NCBI GenBank assembly: GCA_040756415.1
Contig: JBFLYZ010000014.1
Location: 1-64,000 of the forward strand
Direction: 5' to 3'
DNA length: 64,000 nt
Source of the DNA: JBFLYZ01 sp040756415
GTDB lineage: Bacteria; Bacteroidota; Bacteroidia; JADZBD01
Each line of letters opens with the position of its first letter. Position 1 is the first letter of the stretch. Shown here in pieces: positions 33,770 to 42,060 of this stretch. A model generated the notes under the pieces. That model worked only from the letters and a program-made list of their open reading frames with translations, was not told the origin of the DNA and searched no databases. Both the position numbers and the translations under genes were made by a program.

Positions 33770-34894
33770 ATGGGCGCGCCAGAAAGCGACAAGCTCCGTT
33801 ATGTTTATGACCTGTTCGGAAAGATGAGCAGGTACGACATGAATTACCTCTATCATGGCGATTTTTCTCCCAGCCTGACGGATAGCATACTTTCATTCGC
33901 TGAGTCCAGCCTCACCAGCATAGGCGAGTCGGTAAAAATGCGCAAGAAGGTGTATTTCATCATGGTGGAGTCGCTGCAGAACATCACCCGCCACCAGGAG
34001 GCCGGGCATAAGCCGGAGGGCTCCAGCTTTTTTATCATACAGGGCGTGCAGAACGGCTACTTCATCACTTCGGGCAATCATGTGGCCAGCCACCTGGTGC
34101 CCAACCTGCGCTCGCGCCTGGATATGGTCAACAGCCTGGATCCGGCCAACCTGAAAGCCTATTCGCAGGAGCTGCTGGAAGCGGGCGCCCTATCCCAGAA
34201 GGGAGGGGCCGGCCTGGGCCTGATCGAAATGGCCCGCAGGAGCGGCAACAAGCTGCATTACGATTTTGTGGAGCAGGCAAAGGACATTTCCTTTTTTTAC
34301 TACCAGATCAAGGTATTTGCGCCCGAATCGAACGGGCACGCGAATTACAGCGACAGCTTCGAGTTCGCCCAGGAGCTGCACCGCCTGCTCATAGCCCGCA
34401 ACATCAATATCGTTTACCAGGGCGGCTTCAGCAACGAGAATGTAAGCGGGGTGCTGCAGATGATTGAGGGCAGCTTTGCCGAGAAGAACAGCGATTTCCT
34501 GAGCAAGCAGGTGTTCAGTGTGATCGTTGAGCTGCTGCACAATATTTATGAGCATGCCGACAGCTTCGAGATCGATGCCGAGGCCAAGCCGGGCATGTTC
34601 CTGATCGGCATGGAAGGCAACGATTACGTGATCACTACGGGCAACCTGGTGCTGACCAGCAAGACCGAGGCCCTGCATCACCGCATCGAAAAGCTGAATA
34701 ACCTGGGCGAGGCCGACCTGAAGCGCATGATGAGCGAGGTGAGGGAGAAGAAGGAGATAGCGGGCAAGGTGGGAAGCGAGTTTGGCCTGGAAGACATACG
34801 CACCAAATGCTCGGGAAAGATCGTGTACAGCATGCAACCGGTCAACGAGCGTTATTCGTTCTTTACCATGCAGGTAAGGATAACCGATAAGTAG
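33770..34894 (+). CDS. Tandem SiaB-like (DUF6272) Bergerat-fold protein, 374 aa
   Basis: Two SiaB-like kinase domains in one chain. Domain 1 (about 10-185) has an N-box VESLQNITRH (E67, N71, H75) and glycine box QKGGAGLGLIEMAR (144-151). Domain 2 (about 195-372) keeps the N-box VELLHNIYEH (E254, N258, H262), but its glycine box is KVGSEFGLEDIR (333-340), having lost the GxGxG pattern, so it may not bind ATP well. SiaB in Pseudomonas phosphorylates SiaC. No SiaC gene is adjacent; the nearest is at 51301. It is followed after three bases by an RDD membrane protein. Confidence 0.85.
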   Translation: MGAPESDKLRYVYDLFGKMSRYDMNYLYHGDFSPSLTDSILSFAESSLTSIGESVKMRKKVYFIMVESLQNITRHQEAGHKPEGSSFFIIQGVQNGYFITSGNHVASHLVPNLRSRLDMVNSLDPANLKAYSQELLEAGALSQKGGAGLGLIEMARRSGNKLHYDFVEQAKDISFFYYQIKVFAPESNGHANYSDSFEFAQELHRLLIARNINIVYQGGFSNENVSGVLQMIEGSFAEKNSDFLSKQVFSVIVELLHNIYEHADSFEIDAEAKPGMFLIGMEGNDYVITTGNLVLTSKTEALHHRIEKLNNLGEADLKRMMSEVREKKEIAGKVGSEFGLEDIRTKCSGKIVYSMQPVNERYSFFTMQVRITDK

Positions 34895-34897
34895 AAA

Positions 34898-35449
34898 ATG
34901 GATACACTGGATACTGCGGGAACAGACGAGAAAAAACCGTATAGCGGTTACGCTGGCTTCTGGATGCGCTTTGCCGCCTACCTGATTGACTCCATTCTCC
35001 TGAACATCATTACGCTCATCGTGCTGAAGCCCGCGCTCGCGCTGGCCGGCATCCGCTATCCTGAGGCCGACCAGGAAAGAATAAAGGAACTGATGGAAAT
35101 GCTGGAAGAGGGCGTACTGCTTTCGCAGACCGAAATGATACAAATGCTGCTGGGCGTGACCCTCACGGAGTATTTTGTGGTTGTGGGAGCCACCATCGTG
35201 GCCGCCTGGCTGTATTTCGCGCTCATGGAATCTTCGGCCAAAATGGGAACCCTGGGCAAGATGGCCCTGGGCCTGCGCGTGACCGATATGGAAGGCAACC
35301 GCATATCCTTCCTGCGCGCTACCGGAAGGCATTTCGCCAAGATCGTTTCAGGCATGACGCTCCTGATCGGCTACATCATGGCGGGTTTCACGGAAAAGAA
35401 GCAGGCCCTGCACGATGTGATGGCCGGCTGCCTGGTATGGCGCAAATAA
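34898..35449 (+). CDS. RDD family membrane protein, 183 aa
   Basis: Four hydrophobic segments. The RDD-defining stretch is GFWMRFAAYLIDSILLNIIT near the N-terminus (Arg and Asp), and a conserved C-terminal part reads GRHFAKIVSGMTLLIGYIMA / KKQALHDVMAGCLVWRK. RDD proteins are small membrane proteins; some act as Na+/H+ antiporters, but most are uncharacterised. It follows the tandem SiaB gene by three bases, so the two are probably co-expressed and may interact. It is convergent with the serine hydrolase gene. Confidence 0.9.
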   Translation: MDTLDTAGTDEKKPYSGYAGFWMRFAAYLIDSILLNIITLIVLKPALALAGIRYPEADQERIKELMEMLEEGVLLSQTEMIQMLLGVTLTEYFVVVGATIVAAWLYFALMESSAKMGTLGKMALGLRVTDMEGNRISFLRATGRHFAKIVSGMTLLIGYIMAGFTEKKQALHDVMAGCLVWRK

Positions 35450-35455
35450 ACTCGA

Positions 35456-36994
35456 TCACTCCTTAACAAACTCGTACGGCATGAAATCGATGAACTCGTT
35501 CACGGTTACCGTTACCGACTTCACTTTGCCGTCAACCACCGTGAAAGGGATCTTTTTGATGCTGTATTCGGGGTCAGAATAAGTGCACAGGAAGGTGTTG
35601 TTCTCCATGAACTCGAGTATGCCGATCACCTGCGGGTGATGGGCGAAATGCAGGTACAGCTTGCCTTTGGGAAGGCCTTTGGGCAGTGAAGGGGCTTTGC
35701 TGCTGACGGTGATCTTTCCGTAAACGGGATTGGAGTAGGTGCCTTCGTACAGCTTCACATCCACGGGCGATTTGCTTTCCTTGTCAGCTATGTATTTCCA
35801 GAAGCTGATCTCATCGTTCTGCTTTTTCATGTCCTTCTTGAAGTTCTGGTAATAGATATCGCTGTAGTTCTTGTAAGGCAGTCCCATAAACGCGTCAATG
35901 AGCTGCAGGCGCAGTGCGGTGTAGAGATCATTGGCATCGGTATTGGTCAGCACCACGATGCCCAGGTCCATTTCGGGGATAAAGCAGGTGGTGGTGACAA
36001 AGCCGTTGGCGCCCCCGTTATGCGAGATGATCTTTTTGCCGTTGTAATCTTCCATGAACCAGCCCAGCCCGTAGGTCTGGAAATGTCTGGAAGGGAAGAG
36101 GGGGTTGGTATTATCGCGCACGATCATCTGAGAGGTGCGGGTTTCGCGCAGCACGGGCCAGGGGAATACCCGTTTCCCATCGAACATCCCGCTGTCGAGC
36201 TGCATGAGCAGCCAGTTGCAGAGGTCCCTGGCGCTGGAATTAAGGGATGCTGCCGGGCCCAGGTTATCGATGTTCACGAAAGGCATTACCACCAGTTGGT
36301 TGTTCACCAGCGTATAGGGCTTGCAGGCGTTCTTGTCGGAATTGATGGCGGCCCATGTGGTGCTGGTGCGATCCATTTTCAGGGGCTTGAAAAAATGATG
36401 GTACAGGAAATCATCCCAGGTGGTATCCGTTACCAGCGGGATCACCTCGCCAGCAGCCAGGAAAGCCGCATTGCAGTAACCGTACCGGGCGCGGAAGCCA
36501 TATACCGGCACCACGTTGCGCATGTTGGCGATAATCTCTTTTCGCGAAAGGTTGCATCCCCAGTTGAGCATGTCGCTCTGGAAGGTCTCGAAGCCTATGC
36601 GGTGGCAAAGCAGGTCGCGAATGGTCACCTCGCTGCTGGCGTAATCGCTATATAATTTGAATTCTTTCATCCACTTCTGCACCTTGTCATCGAGCGAAAG
36701 CCGCTTTTGGTAATGCAGCAGGGCCAGGGCGGTGCCGGTAAAGGCCTTGGAGTTGCTGGCTATCTGGAAAAGGGTATGCTCGTCCACCTTGTCCGGCTTG
36801 CCCGTTTCGCGTACCCCATAACCTTTGCACACCAGTATCTTCCCTTCTTTCACAATGGCAAGGGCCATGCCGGGCACCTGCCATTTCTTCATTTCGCGGT
36901 TCACATAGGTGTCGAGGCTGTCGGTGACAAAATCTCCCTGCGCATGGCCCGGCAGGGCGGGCAGCAGGAGGAGGAAGAAAAAGAGTTTTTTCAT
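35456..36994 (-). CDS. Serine hydrolase, class C beta-lactamase/penicillin-binding fold, 512 aa
   Basis: Signal peptide (KLFFFLLLLPALPGHAQG). Catalytic motifs of the AmpC/DAP esterase family: SxxK as SNSK at 80-83, YxN as YCN at 173-175, and HxG as HNG near residue 325. The C-terminal about 110 residues form a DUF3471-type lipocalin-like beta domain (YEGTYSNPVYGKITV). Relatives are D-aminopeptidases, esterases and beta-lactamase-related proteins, so antibiotic hydrolysis cannot be assumed. It is last in an LVIVD-DUF3817-hydrolase operon, 8 bases after DUF3817. Confidence 0.92.
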   Translation of the reverse strand: MKKLFFFLLLLPALPGHAQGDFVTDSLDTYVNREMKKWQVPGMALAIVKEGKILVCKGYGVRETGKPDKVDEHTLFQIASNSKAFTGTALALLHYQKRLSLDDKVQKWMKEFKLYSDYASSEVTIRDLLCHRIGFETFQSDMLNWGCNLSRKEIIANMRNVVPVYGFRARYGYCNAAFLAAGEVIPLVTDTTWDDFLYHHFFKPLKMDRTSTTWAAINSDKNACKPYTLVNNQLVVMPFVNIDNLGPAASLNSSARDLCNWLLMQLDSGMFDGKRVFPWPVLRETRTSQMIVRDNTNPLFPSRHFQTYGLGWFMEDYNGKKIISHNGGANGFVTTTCFIPEMDLGIVVLTNTDANDLYTALRLQLIDAFMGLPYKNYSDIYYQNFKKDMKKQNDEISFWKYIADKESKSPVDVKLYEGTYSNPVYGKITVSSKAPSLPKGLPKGKLYLHFAHHPQVIGILEFMENNTFLCTYSDPEYSIKKIPFTVVDGKVKSVTVTVNEFIDFMPYEFVKE

Positions 36995-37002
36995 AAGGAT
37001 CC

Positions 37003-37296
37003 TTAGTTATCCTGTAAAACGCGGTGAAGGAAAAAAGGCCCGAAAGGGAGCACCGATGCCAGCAGCCCCCACGCCACCTTTTTGAAGTTCCAGCTTAAGG
37101 TAACAGCGATATAAGCGAGCATCATTACATAAAGCACAAAAAGCACCCCGTGTATCATGCCGGTCACGCGTACATACTCGGGCATGTTCCAGAGGTATTT
37201 CAGGGGCATGGCAATGCCCAGCAGGGCGATGAAGGATACGCCTTCGGCATAGGCCAGCCAGAAGAAGTTCCTTAAAAGACCCGCTTGCTTTTCCAT
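37003..37296 (-). CDS. DUF3817 membrane protein, 97 aa
   Basis: Three membrane helices with the DUF3817 marks FFWLAYAEGVSFIALLGIAM, GMIHGVLFVLYVMMLAYIAV and a short final helix ending FFLHRVLQ. I start it at 37296, one base after the upstream stop (TGATATG); an ATG at 37314 would overlap the previous gene by 17 bases. Related YdzA-like proteins are small integral membrane proteins of unknown function. It lies between the LVIVD and serine hydrolase genes in one run. Confidence 0.88.
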   Translation of the reverse strand: MEKQAGLLRNFFWLAYAEGVSFIALLGIAMPLKYLWNMPEYVRVTGMIHGVLFVLYVMMLAYIAVTLSWNFKKVAWGLLASVLPFGPFFLHRVLQDN

Positions 37297-37297
37297 A

Positions 37298-38443
37298 TCA
37301 GGGTTTATATTCATACTTAAGCACCTTCACGCCCGACCAGTTCGACTTGAAGGGAATGCCCAGCGTGCAGATATAGGACAAATAGACCTCGTTCCCGCAA
37401 CGGGAAACTCCCCAGGTGCCCATTTCATTTGCTATGCCACCGTAAACGCACATGATCCCGGGGGCAAGCGGGTCTTTTACGCTAAGCACGTACATGTCGC
37501 TTTTGCCGGTCGATACAAAGAGCAGCTTGCTTTTGTGGTCCATCACGATCTCGTTGCAGTGCCCATCGCTCTTGAACCATTTCATGCCGCTCTCCTCGCA
37601 TTTCCAGGGGTTCCACCAGTGGACCAATTTGAGGGCAGCGGGTTCTTTGATGCTGATCACCTCTATGCCGCAATAGTCAACGGCCACATAGGCCAGCGTG
37701 TCGTCAAGCACAATGTTGTTATAGGCCCTGGGTTTCCCGTTCATCGCGGGATTGGAATACTTGCCTGTTTCCCTGGGGTTCTTTTTGTCCTTCACATCGA
37801 TCACGCGCAGTCCGCCCGCGTCATAGCAGAGGTACACTTTGTCATCGCGCAGGGCCATGCCCCTGGCATTGATCTTTTTGGCATCGTACTTAACCTCCGG
37901 AAATTTCAGGTCGGGGATGAGTTGCGAAACCAGCTTGGGGGCTTTCTTGTCGCCCACATCGAAAATCATCAGCCCTTTGCTCATGGCGCCCAGGTATGCG
38001 TATTGGCCATCGCTCTCCACGATGCCTGCCCCGCATTTGGATTCAGGATCGCTCCATACGGCAGCCACCGCAGCCTGGGCGGGCAGGCTTACATCCACTA
38101 TGGCCATGCCCGGGCTCTGCACGGCTTTGGCAAAGCTGTTTCCCAGGGCCAGGTACAGGTAGTTGCCCTGCTGCGAAAGGCTCATCACATGCAGGTTGTG
38201 CAATGCCGATGCGGGGATGGTCTTCACCAGCGATGCGGAAGATGAGGTGAGGCTGTATATCTTCAGCCCCGCATCCTTGCAGGCCACGTACAGGAAATCC
38301 TTTCCCTGCGCATCGTGCTTCATGGTCATGACGTTGCCCTTGCAGTCGGAAGGGATATCGTACTTGAGCTGCACGGTGCAGGTTTGAGCCGGCAGCATGG
38401 TATAAAGCGCCAGAAAAAGGATAAGTATGAATGCCGACCTCAT
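37298..38443 (-). CDS. LVIVD-repeat secreted beta-propeller protein, 381 aa
   Basis: Signal peptide (AFILILFLALYTMLPAQ), then repeated blocks ending in an 'LxxIDVxDxxxP' pattern, the LVIVD repeat (GMAIVDVSLPAQ, GLMIFDVGDKKAPKL, GLRVIDVKDKKNPRE, GIEVISIKEPAALKL, DMYVLSVKDPLAPGI). These build a beta-propeller. No T9SS domain is present, so it is probably periplasmic or outer-membrane associated. It is first in a three-gene minus-strand operon. The ligand is unknown. Confidence 0.88.
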   Translation of the reverse strand: MRSAFILILFLALYTMLPAQTCTVQLKYDIPSDCKGNVMTMKHDAQGKDFLYVACKDAGLKIYSLTSSSASLVKTIPASALHNLHVMSLSQQGNYLYLALGNSFAKAVQSPGMAIVDVSLPAQAAVAAVWSDPESKCGAGIVESDGQYAYLGAMSKGLMIFDVGDKKAPKLVSQLIPDLKFPEVKYDAKKINARGMALRDDKVYLCYDAGGLRVIDVKDKKNPRETGKYSNPAMNGKPRAYNNIVLDDTLAYVAVDYCGIEVISIKEPAALKLVHWWNPWKCEESGMKWFKSDGHCNEIVMDHKSKLLFVSTGKSDMYVLSVKDPLAPGIMCVYGGIANEMGTWGVSRCGNEVYLSYICTLGIPFKSNWSGVKVLKYEYKP

Positions 38444-38635
38444 CAGGACCGTAAAATTACTTTTATTTGCTTAATTCTCTCAAGCATGCGGATACACCCC
38501 CGGATAAGGGGCTATCAGCGGCCTTTCGTTTTTTTATCTGGCAAATATTGCCTTATTTCGTTGCAGGATGCCTGGGATAGCAGGCTGCTCTTTGGCCTTG
38601 TCGCGCCAGGTTTATAAACTAAAACAAAATAAACT

Positions 38636-39058
38636 ATGAACCCACTTGACTCTACACAATCGACAGGAAGCAATGAACTTACGCCCGGAGCCATGGAAGC
38701 GCTCAGAAGCACCGGGCCCTGGGTGATGTTCATGGGCATTCTGGGCATAATCGGCTCGGCAGTTATGCTTGTTGCCGCGTTTGTCATTATGGCGCTATTC
38801 CCTTTCGGCTCCGGCATACTGCCGGGGGTCGTGTATGTTATTATTGCCGTGGTCATTTTCTTTCCGCAGCTCTTCCTTGTTCAGTATTCCAACGCCCTCG
38901 GGCGCTATACCCGCGATAAGAACCCGGCCGACCTGGAAAATGCCTTGAAAAAGCAAAAGGCTTTCTGGATGTATATGGGTATACTCATGATCATTTACCT
39001 GGCGTTTTTTGTCATTGCCCTTCTTGCTGGCGGCTTAACGGCTTTCAGCCGCTATTGA
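38636..39058 (+). CDS. DUF5362-like membrane protein, 140 aa
   Basis: Three or four membrane helices (WVMFMGILGIIGSAVMLVAA, GVVYVIIAVVIFFPQLFLVQ, FWMYMGILMIIYLAFFVIAL) with a short polar N-terminus. The helix-loop layout, with YSNALGRYTRDKNPADLENA between helices, fits DUF5362. The function is unknown. It is a single gene with its own terminator just downstream. Confidence 0.78.
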   Translation: MNPLDSTQSTGSNELTPGAMEALRSTGPWVMFMGILGIIGSAVMLVAAFVIMALFPFGSGILPGVVYVIIAVVIFFPQLFLVQYSNALGRYTRDKNPADLENALKKQKAFWMYMGILMIIYLAFFVIALLAGGLTAFSRY

Positions 39059-39075
39059 CGCTGCGGCCCTAAATG

Positions 39076-39106
39076 AAAAAGTCCGGACCTTGATCCGGAC
39101 TTTTTT
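39076..39106 (+). terminator. Rho-independent terminator after the DUF5362 gene
   Basis: A 12-bp stem (AAAAAGTCCGGA / TCCGGACTTTTT), 6-nt loop, then a T-run of six. It starts 17 bases after the stop codon. Confidence 0.88.
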
Positions 39107-39456
39107 ATGCCCTCATGTTCCCTATGCTGTCAGGAATGGATGAGGCGGGTAGCAAGGTTTCTCTTTAACCGCCCTACACGGCATCAGGGGGAAGGAGCGG
39201 TGGAAGCAAACGTGTTCTCATGTTTCGTGCTTTTGACCAAAGGTAATTCCATAATAATCGCACCGCCAGTCCCATCTGGCAAGTGGCAGGCCTGACCTGG
39301 CAAGTGGCGGGTTTTAGCCGATAAGTGGTCAGTTTTTCATCCTCCGCTCATTCTGCCGGCAGCCTGAATAACGCCATATTGAAAATAATTGTACGGATTT
39401 TGCGTTAAACCTTAGCAGGTAGAATTCGTCTACCCTATAACTAAAAACCCCTCGTT
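39107..39456. other. Intergenic region, 350 bases, before the 30-aa microprotein
   Basis: Mostly unremarkable, except the triple repeat at 39276-39329 listed separately. A 62-codon frame at 39107-39295 has no similarity or start signal and is not called. Confidence 0.4.
39276..39329 (+). repeat. Three direct repeats with 21-bp period, possible operator array
   Basis: CTGGCAAGTGGC at 39276-39287 and again at 39297-39308, and the related CCGATAAGTGGT at 39318-39329. Starts are exactly 21 bases apart (two helical turns), so a protein could bind all three on one face. The array lies about 130 bases before the microprotein ATG. Confidence 0.6.
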
Positions 39457-39549
39457 ATGCTTACAGCAATCACAGGATTCATCATCGTAGTGTTCATTAT
39501 AGCACTGACGTGGTGGAGCGTGAAGTCCGAGAACCGGAACGCGCTTTAA
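39457..39549 (+). CDS. Single-pass membrane microprotein, 30 aa
   Basis: MLTAITGFIIVVFIIALTWW followed by the polar tail SVKSENRNAL, with a TAA stop. One membrane helix (about residues 4-20), two Trp at the interface and a short charged C-terminus: the usual shape of a small accessory subunit of a membrane complex. The length is below normal gene-calling limits. The ATG, the clean hydrophobic/polar split and the repeat array upstream support it; conservation has not been tested. I cannot assign a partner. Confidence 0.5.
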   Translation: MLTAITGFIIVVFIIALTWWSVKSENRNAL

Positions 39550-39622
39550 AACAATTGCCGTTGCGGAATATCCTCTTCTGCCGGGATATTTCCGCAATGC
39601 AAAACCTTCTTAGCTTTAGGGC

Positions 39623-40021
39623 GTGAAACGCCCGAAAAAAATACCCTTCAGCTTTGTGTTGGATTACCTTGAACCGATCGGCCCGGTCGTAAAGCCCATG
39701 TTCGGCTGCTATGCCATTTATTCGGGCGAGAAGATCGTGCTGATCCTGCGCCAGCGCGAAGACCACCCGGATATCAACGGCATCTGGATCGCCACTTCGC
39801 ACGAGGCCCATGCCTCGCTGCGCAGGGAATTCCCGGGCATGCACTCCATCCCCATCTTCAGCGATGGCGCTACCGAGAGCGCCTGGCAGATGATCTCTTC
39901 CGCGAGCGATGACTTTGAAAGCTCGGCCATTCGCCTTTGCGAGCTGGTGCTGAAGAACGATGAGCGCATAGGCAGGATACCGCAGCGAAAAAGACCCGGG
40001 GCTAAGCGAAAGCGGTCATGA
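39623..40021 (+). CDS. TfoX/Sxy N-terminal-like protein, 132 aa
   Basis: GTG start at 39623. The TfoX-N/MmcQ-like core is 'VKPMFGCYAIYSGEKIVLIL' followed by GIWIATSHEAHASLRREFPG, and the C-terminus is basic (RIPQRKRPGAKRKRS). TfoX-N proteins include competence regulators, but the stand-alone domain has no known activity, so I do not claim a competence role. The family call is from the MFGCYAIY motif and size only. It is a single gene between the microprotein and the peroxiredoxin. Confidence 0.65.
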   Translation: MKRPKKIPFSFVLDYLEPIGPVVKPMFGCYAIYSGEKIVLILRQREDHPDINGIWIATSHEAHASLRREFPGMHSIPIFSDGATESAWQMISSASDDFESSAIRLCELVLKNDERIGRIPQRKRPGAKRKRS

Positions 40022-40113
40022 CCGCAGGCGCCCGGGAAAGCGGGACTTTGCCGTTCCGGATTATCTTAATAATTTAGCCGTCCCTATTAATATTAACCCT
40101 AAAACCCCATACC

Positions 40114-40596
40114 ATGAAAGTTACCGTTGGTTCCAAAGCTCCCGATTTCGAGCTGCCCGACTCAGACAAGAAGATGCATAAGCTGAGCGACTATAAAGGC
40201 AAGAACGTTGTGCTGCTCTTTTTCCCGGCAGCCTTTACAGGCGTGTGCACCAAGGAGATGTGCCAGAGCCGTGACGATCTGTCGTTTTACAACAACATGA
40301 ACGCGGTGGTGCTGGGCGTATCGGTGGATATGCCGTTTACGCTGGCCAAGTTCAAAGAGCTCAATAACCTGAACTTCACCCTGCTTTCTGACTTTAACAA
40401 GGAGGCCATCACCGCTTACGGTGTGAAGTATGATAACTGGAGCGTGGGCCTCAAAGGGGTGGCCAAGCGCTCGGTTTTCGTGATCGACAAGGAGGGCGTG
40501 GTGCGCCATGCCGAGATACTGGAGAACGCTGGCGATTACCCGAACTTTGACGCGGTAAAGAAGGCCCTGGAAGGCATTGCCGAGCCGGTTAAATAG
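40114..40596 (+). CDS. Peroxiredoxin (AhpE/BCP-like, redoxin fold), 160 aa
   Basis: The peroxidatic motif PAAFTGVC puts Cp at C45, with a second Cys at C50 (CTKEMC) that could resolve it. VGSKAPDFELPD at the N-terminus and KRSVFVIDKEGVVRHAEIL near the C-terminus are standard. It reduces hydrogen peroxide or organic peroxides with thioredoxin-type donors, in the cytoplasm. The length is normal. It is convergent with the ZIP transporter; only one base separates the two stop codons. Confidence 0.92.
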   Translation: MKVTVGSKAPDFELPDSDKKMHKLSDYKGKNVVLLFFPAAFTGVCTKEMCQSRDDLSFYNNMNAVVLGVSVDMPFTLAKFKELNNLNFTLLSDFNKEAITAYGVKYDNWSVGLKGVAKRSVFVIDKEGVVRHAEILENAGDYPNFDAVKKALEGIAEPVK

Positions 40597-40597
40597 A

Positions 40598-41326
40598 TCA
40601 GAAGTGGATCATGGCCACCGCGCAGCCCGATAGGATCACGAGGAACTTGATCAGGTTGAAGCGATGGTTCTCGCTGCTCTCGAACAGGATGGTGGTGGAG
40701 ATGTGAAGGAAGATGCCGATAACGATCGCCATCAGCTTGTTGAAGTGAGCCGATATGTCCAGCAGATTTTCCCCGATGACAGCGGCCGTAAAGGTGCCCA
40801 GCGGGGTCATCAGCGCGAATACAAGCAGCCATAGTACGGCTGCTTGCTTTTTTATGTGCGACTGAAGGAGCATGCTCATCAGCGCGATGGCTATGGGGAT
40901 ATTGTGCAGGATGATGCCTGCCAGCAGCTCGCGCTGCGGAAAATCAGTGAGCTCGTTATGATAATTCTGCGCCAGGGGCATGCCTTCGAGAAAGGAATGG
41001 ACGGACAGGGCGGCCATCATCGCGTACGGGAAAGCGTGCTGCTGATGGTCATGCTCGTGCACATGGATGTGGCCGTGCTCTATACCCTCTGAAAAAAATT
41101 CCATCAGCACCTGCAGCAGGAAACCGATGAGGATATAAAACCCGATATCGTGATCGCCCGAAGCGTAAATCTCGGGTATCAGGTGCATCACGCTGATGGC
41201 AAAGAGGTAGGCTCCGCTGAACGCAAGCAGCAGCTTGAGGTTCTTCGGGCTGATGCGCATGAACAGCACGCTTATCCCGCTGATGATCACGGAAAGGAAA
41301 ACGGATATGTAGATGAACCAGGTCAT
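40598..41326 (-). CDS. ZIP family metal transporter, 242 aa
   Basis: Seven or eight membrane helices. ZIP marks are HLIPEIY in an early helix, a His-rich loop (HGHIHVHEHDHQQH), then HSFLEGMPLAQNYHNEL and HNIPIAIALMS, with the metal-binding His/Glu residues in helices 4 and 5. It moves Zn2+, Fe2+ or related ions into the cytoplasm or across the membrane. Its start overlaps the preceding methyltransferase stop by 4 bases (ATGA), so it is the last gene of the efflux operon. Metal specificity cannot be told. Confidence 0.9.
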   Translation of the reverse strand: MTWFIYISVFLSVIISGISVLFMRISPKNLKLLLAFSGAYLFAISVMHLIPEIYASGDHDIGFYILIGFLLQVLMEFFSEGIEHGHIHVHEHDHQQHAFPYAMMAALSVHSFLEGMPLAQNYHNELTDFPQRELLAGIILHNIPIAIALMSMLLQSHIKKQAAVLWLLVFALMTPLGTFTAAVIGENLLDISAHFNKLMAIVIGIFLHISTTILFESSENHRFNLIKFLVILSGCAVAMIHF

Positions 41327-42054
41327 GGCTTTTGCGCGATCAGGATCACGCGATCGGATACTGCCGCGTCAAAGGGATGTAAGGAATAATCACCGTACAA
41401 ATCTACCATATTCAGCCCACAATCGCGGAGAATGGCCTGCAGATCGGTATGCGACAGGGCCTGAACCCTTTCGGTAAAGTGGTGAGTACGGCCCTGGTCG
41501 TCAATGGCTATCTCTTTAAAAATAAATCCTTTCTCTACGTAGCGCCTGATCTGGAAGCGAACCCCCTGGCAGGTCTTTTCCTCTCCCGGTACCAGGCAGC
41601 GGATCACCTTCTGCGCATTCAGGTAGTCCAGCACGAACAGGCCTCCCGGTTTCAGCCCTTTTACGGCCGAGCGTATCACTTCACGGTTCTCGCGTTCGGT
41701 GCGGAAATACCCGAAGCTGGTGAACAGGTTCAGGATGGCATCGAAATAATTGATGCGGAACACTTTTCGCATATCGTGCAGGTAAAACTCCAGCTTGTCG
41801 TTCGCAAAGCGCACCGCCTCGCGTATGTTATGGGCAGAAATGTCGATGCCGGTCACGTCAAAGCCCTTTTTGCTCAGGTAAATGCAATGCCGGCCTTTGC
41901 CGCAGGCCAGGTCGAGCACGCGCGATCCTGGGGCGGGCTTCAGCTTCCCGATCAGGTTGTCGAGAAAGAATTCGGCCTCCTGCTCATCGCGGTGGCTGTA
42001 GAGGACATGATAGTACGGGGAGTCGAACCAGGTCTCAAACCATTCTTTCTGCAT
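41323..42054 (-). CDS. Class I SAM-dependent methyltransferase, 243 aa
   Basis: Motif I VLDLACGKGRHCIYLSKKGF, motif II region VTGIDISAHNIREA, motif IV DAILNLFTSFGYF, and post-motif GGLFVLDYLN. This is the small-molecule methyltransferase type 25/11 fold. The substrate is unknown. It follows tolC by 6 bases and overlaps the ZIP gene by 4, inside an efflux operon, so it may act on a metabolite that is then exported; that is inference. Confidence 0.88.
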   Translation of the reverse strand: MQKEWFETWFDSPYYHVLYSHRDEQEAEFFLDNLIGKLKPAPGSRVLDLACGKGRHCIYLSKKGFDVTGIDISAHNIREAVRFANDKLEFYLHDMRKVFRINYFDAILNLFTSFGYFRTERENREVIRSAVKGLKPGGLFVLDYLNAQKVIRCLVPGEEKTCQGVRFQIRRYVEKGFIFKEIAIDDQGRTHHFTERVQALSHTDLQAILRDCGLNMVDLYGDYSLHPFDAAVSDRVILIAQKP

Positions 42055-42060
42055 CAGCGG

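Noticed and set aside
39107..39295. 62-codon plus-strand frame after the DUF5362 terminator
   Set aside because: It begins at the base after the terminator T-run and has no protein-like pattern.
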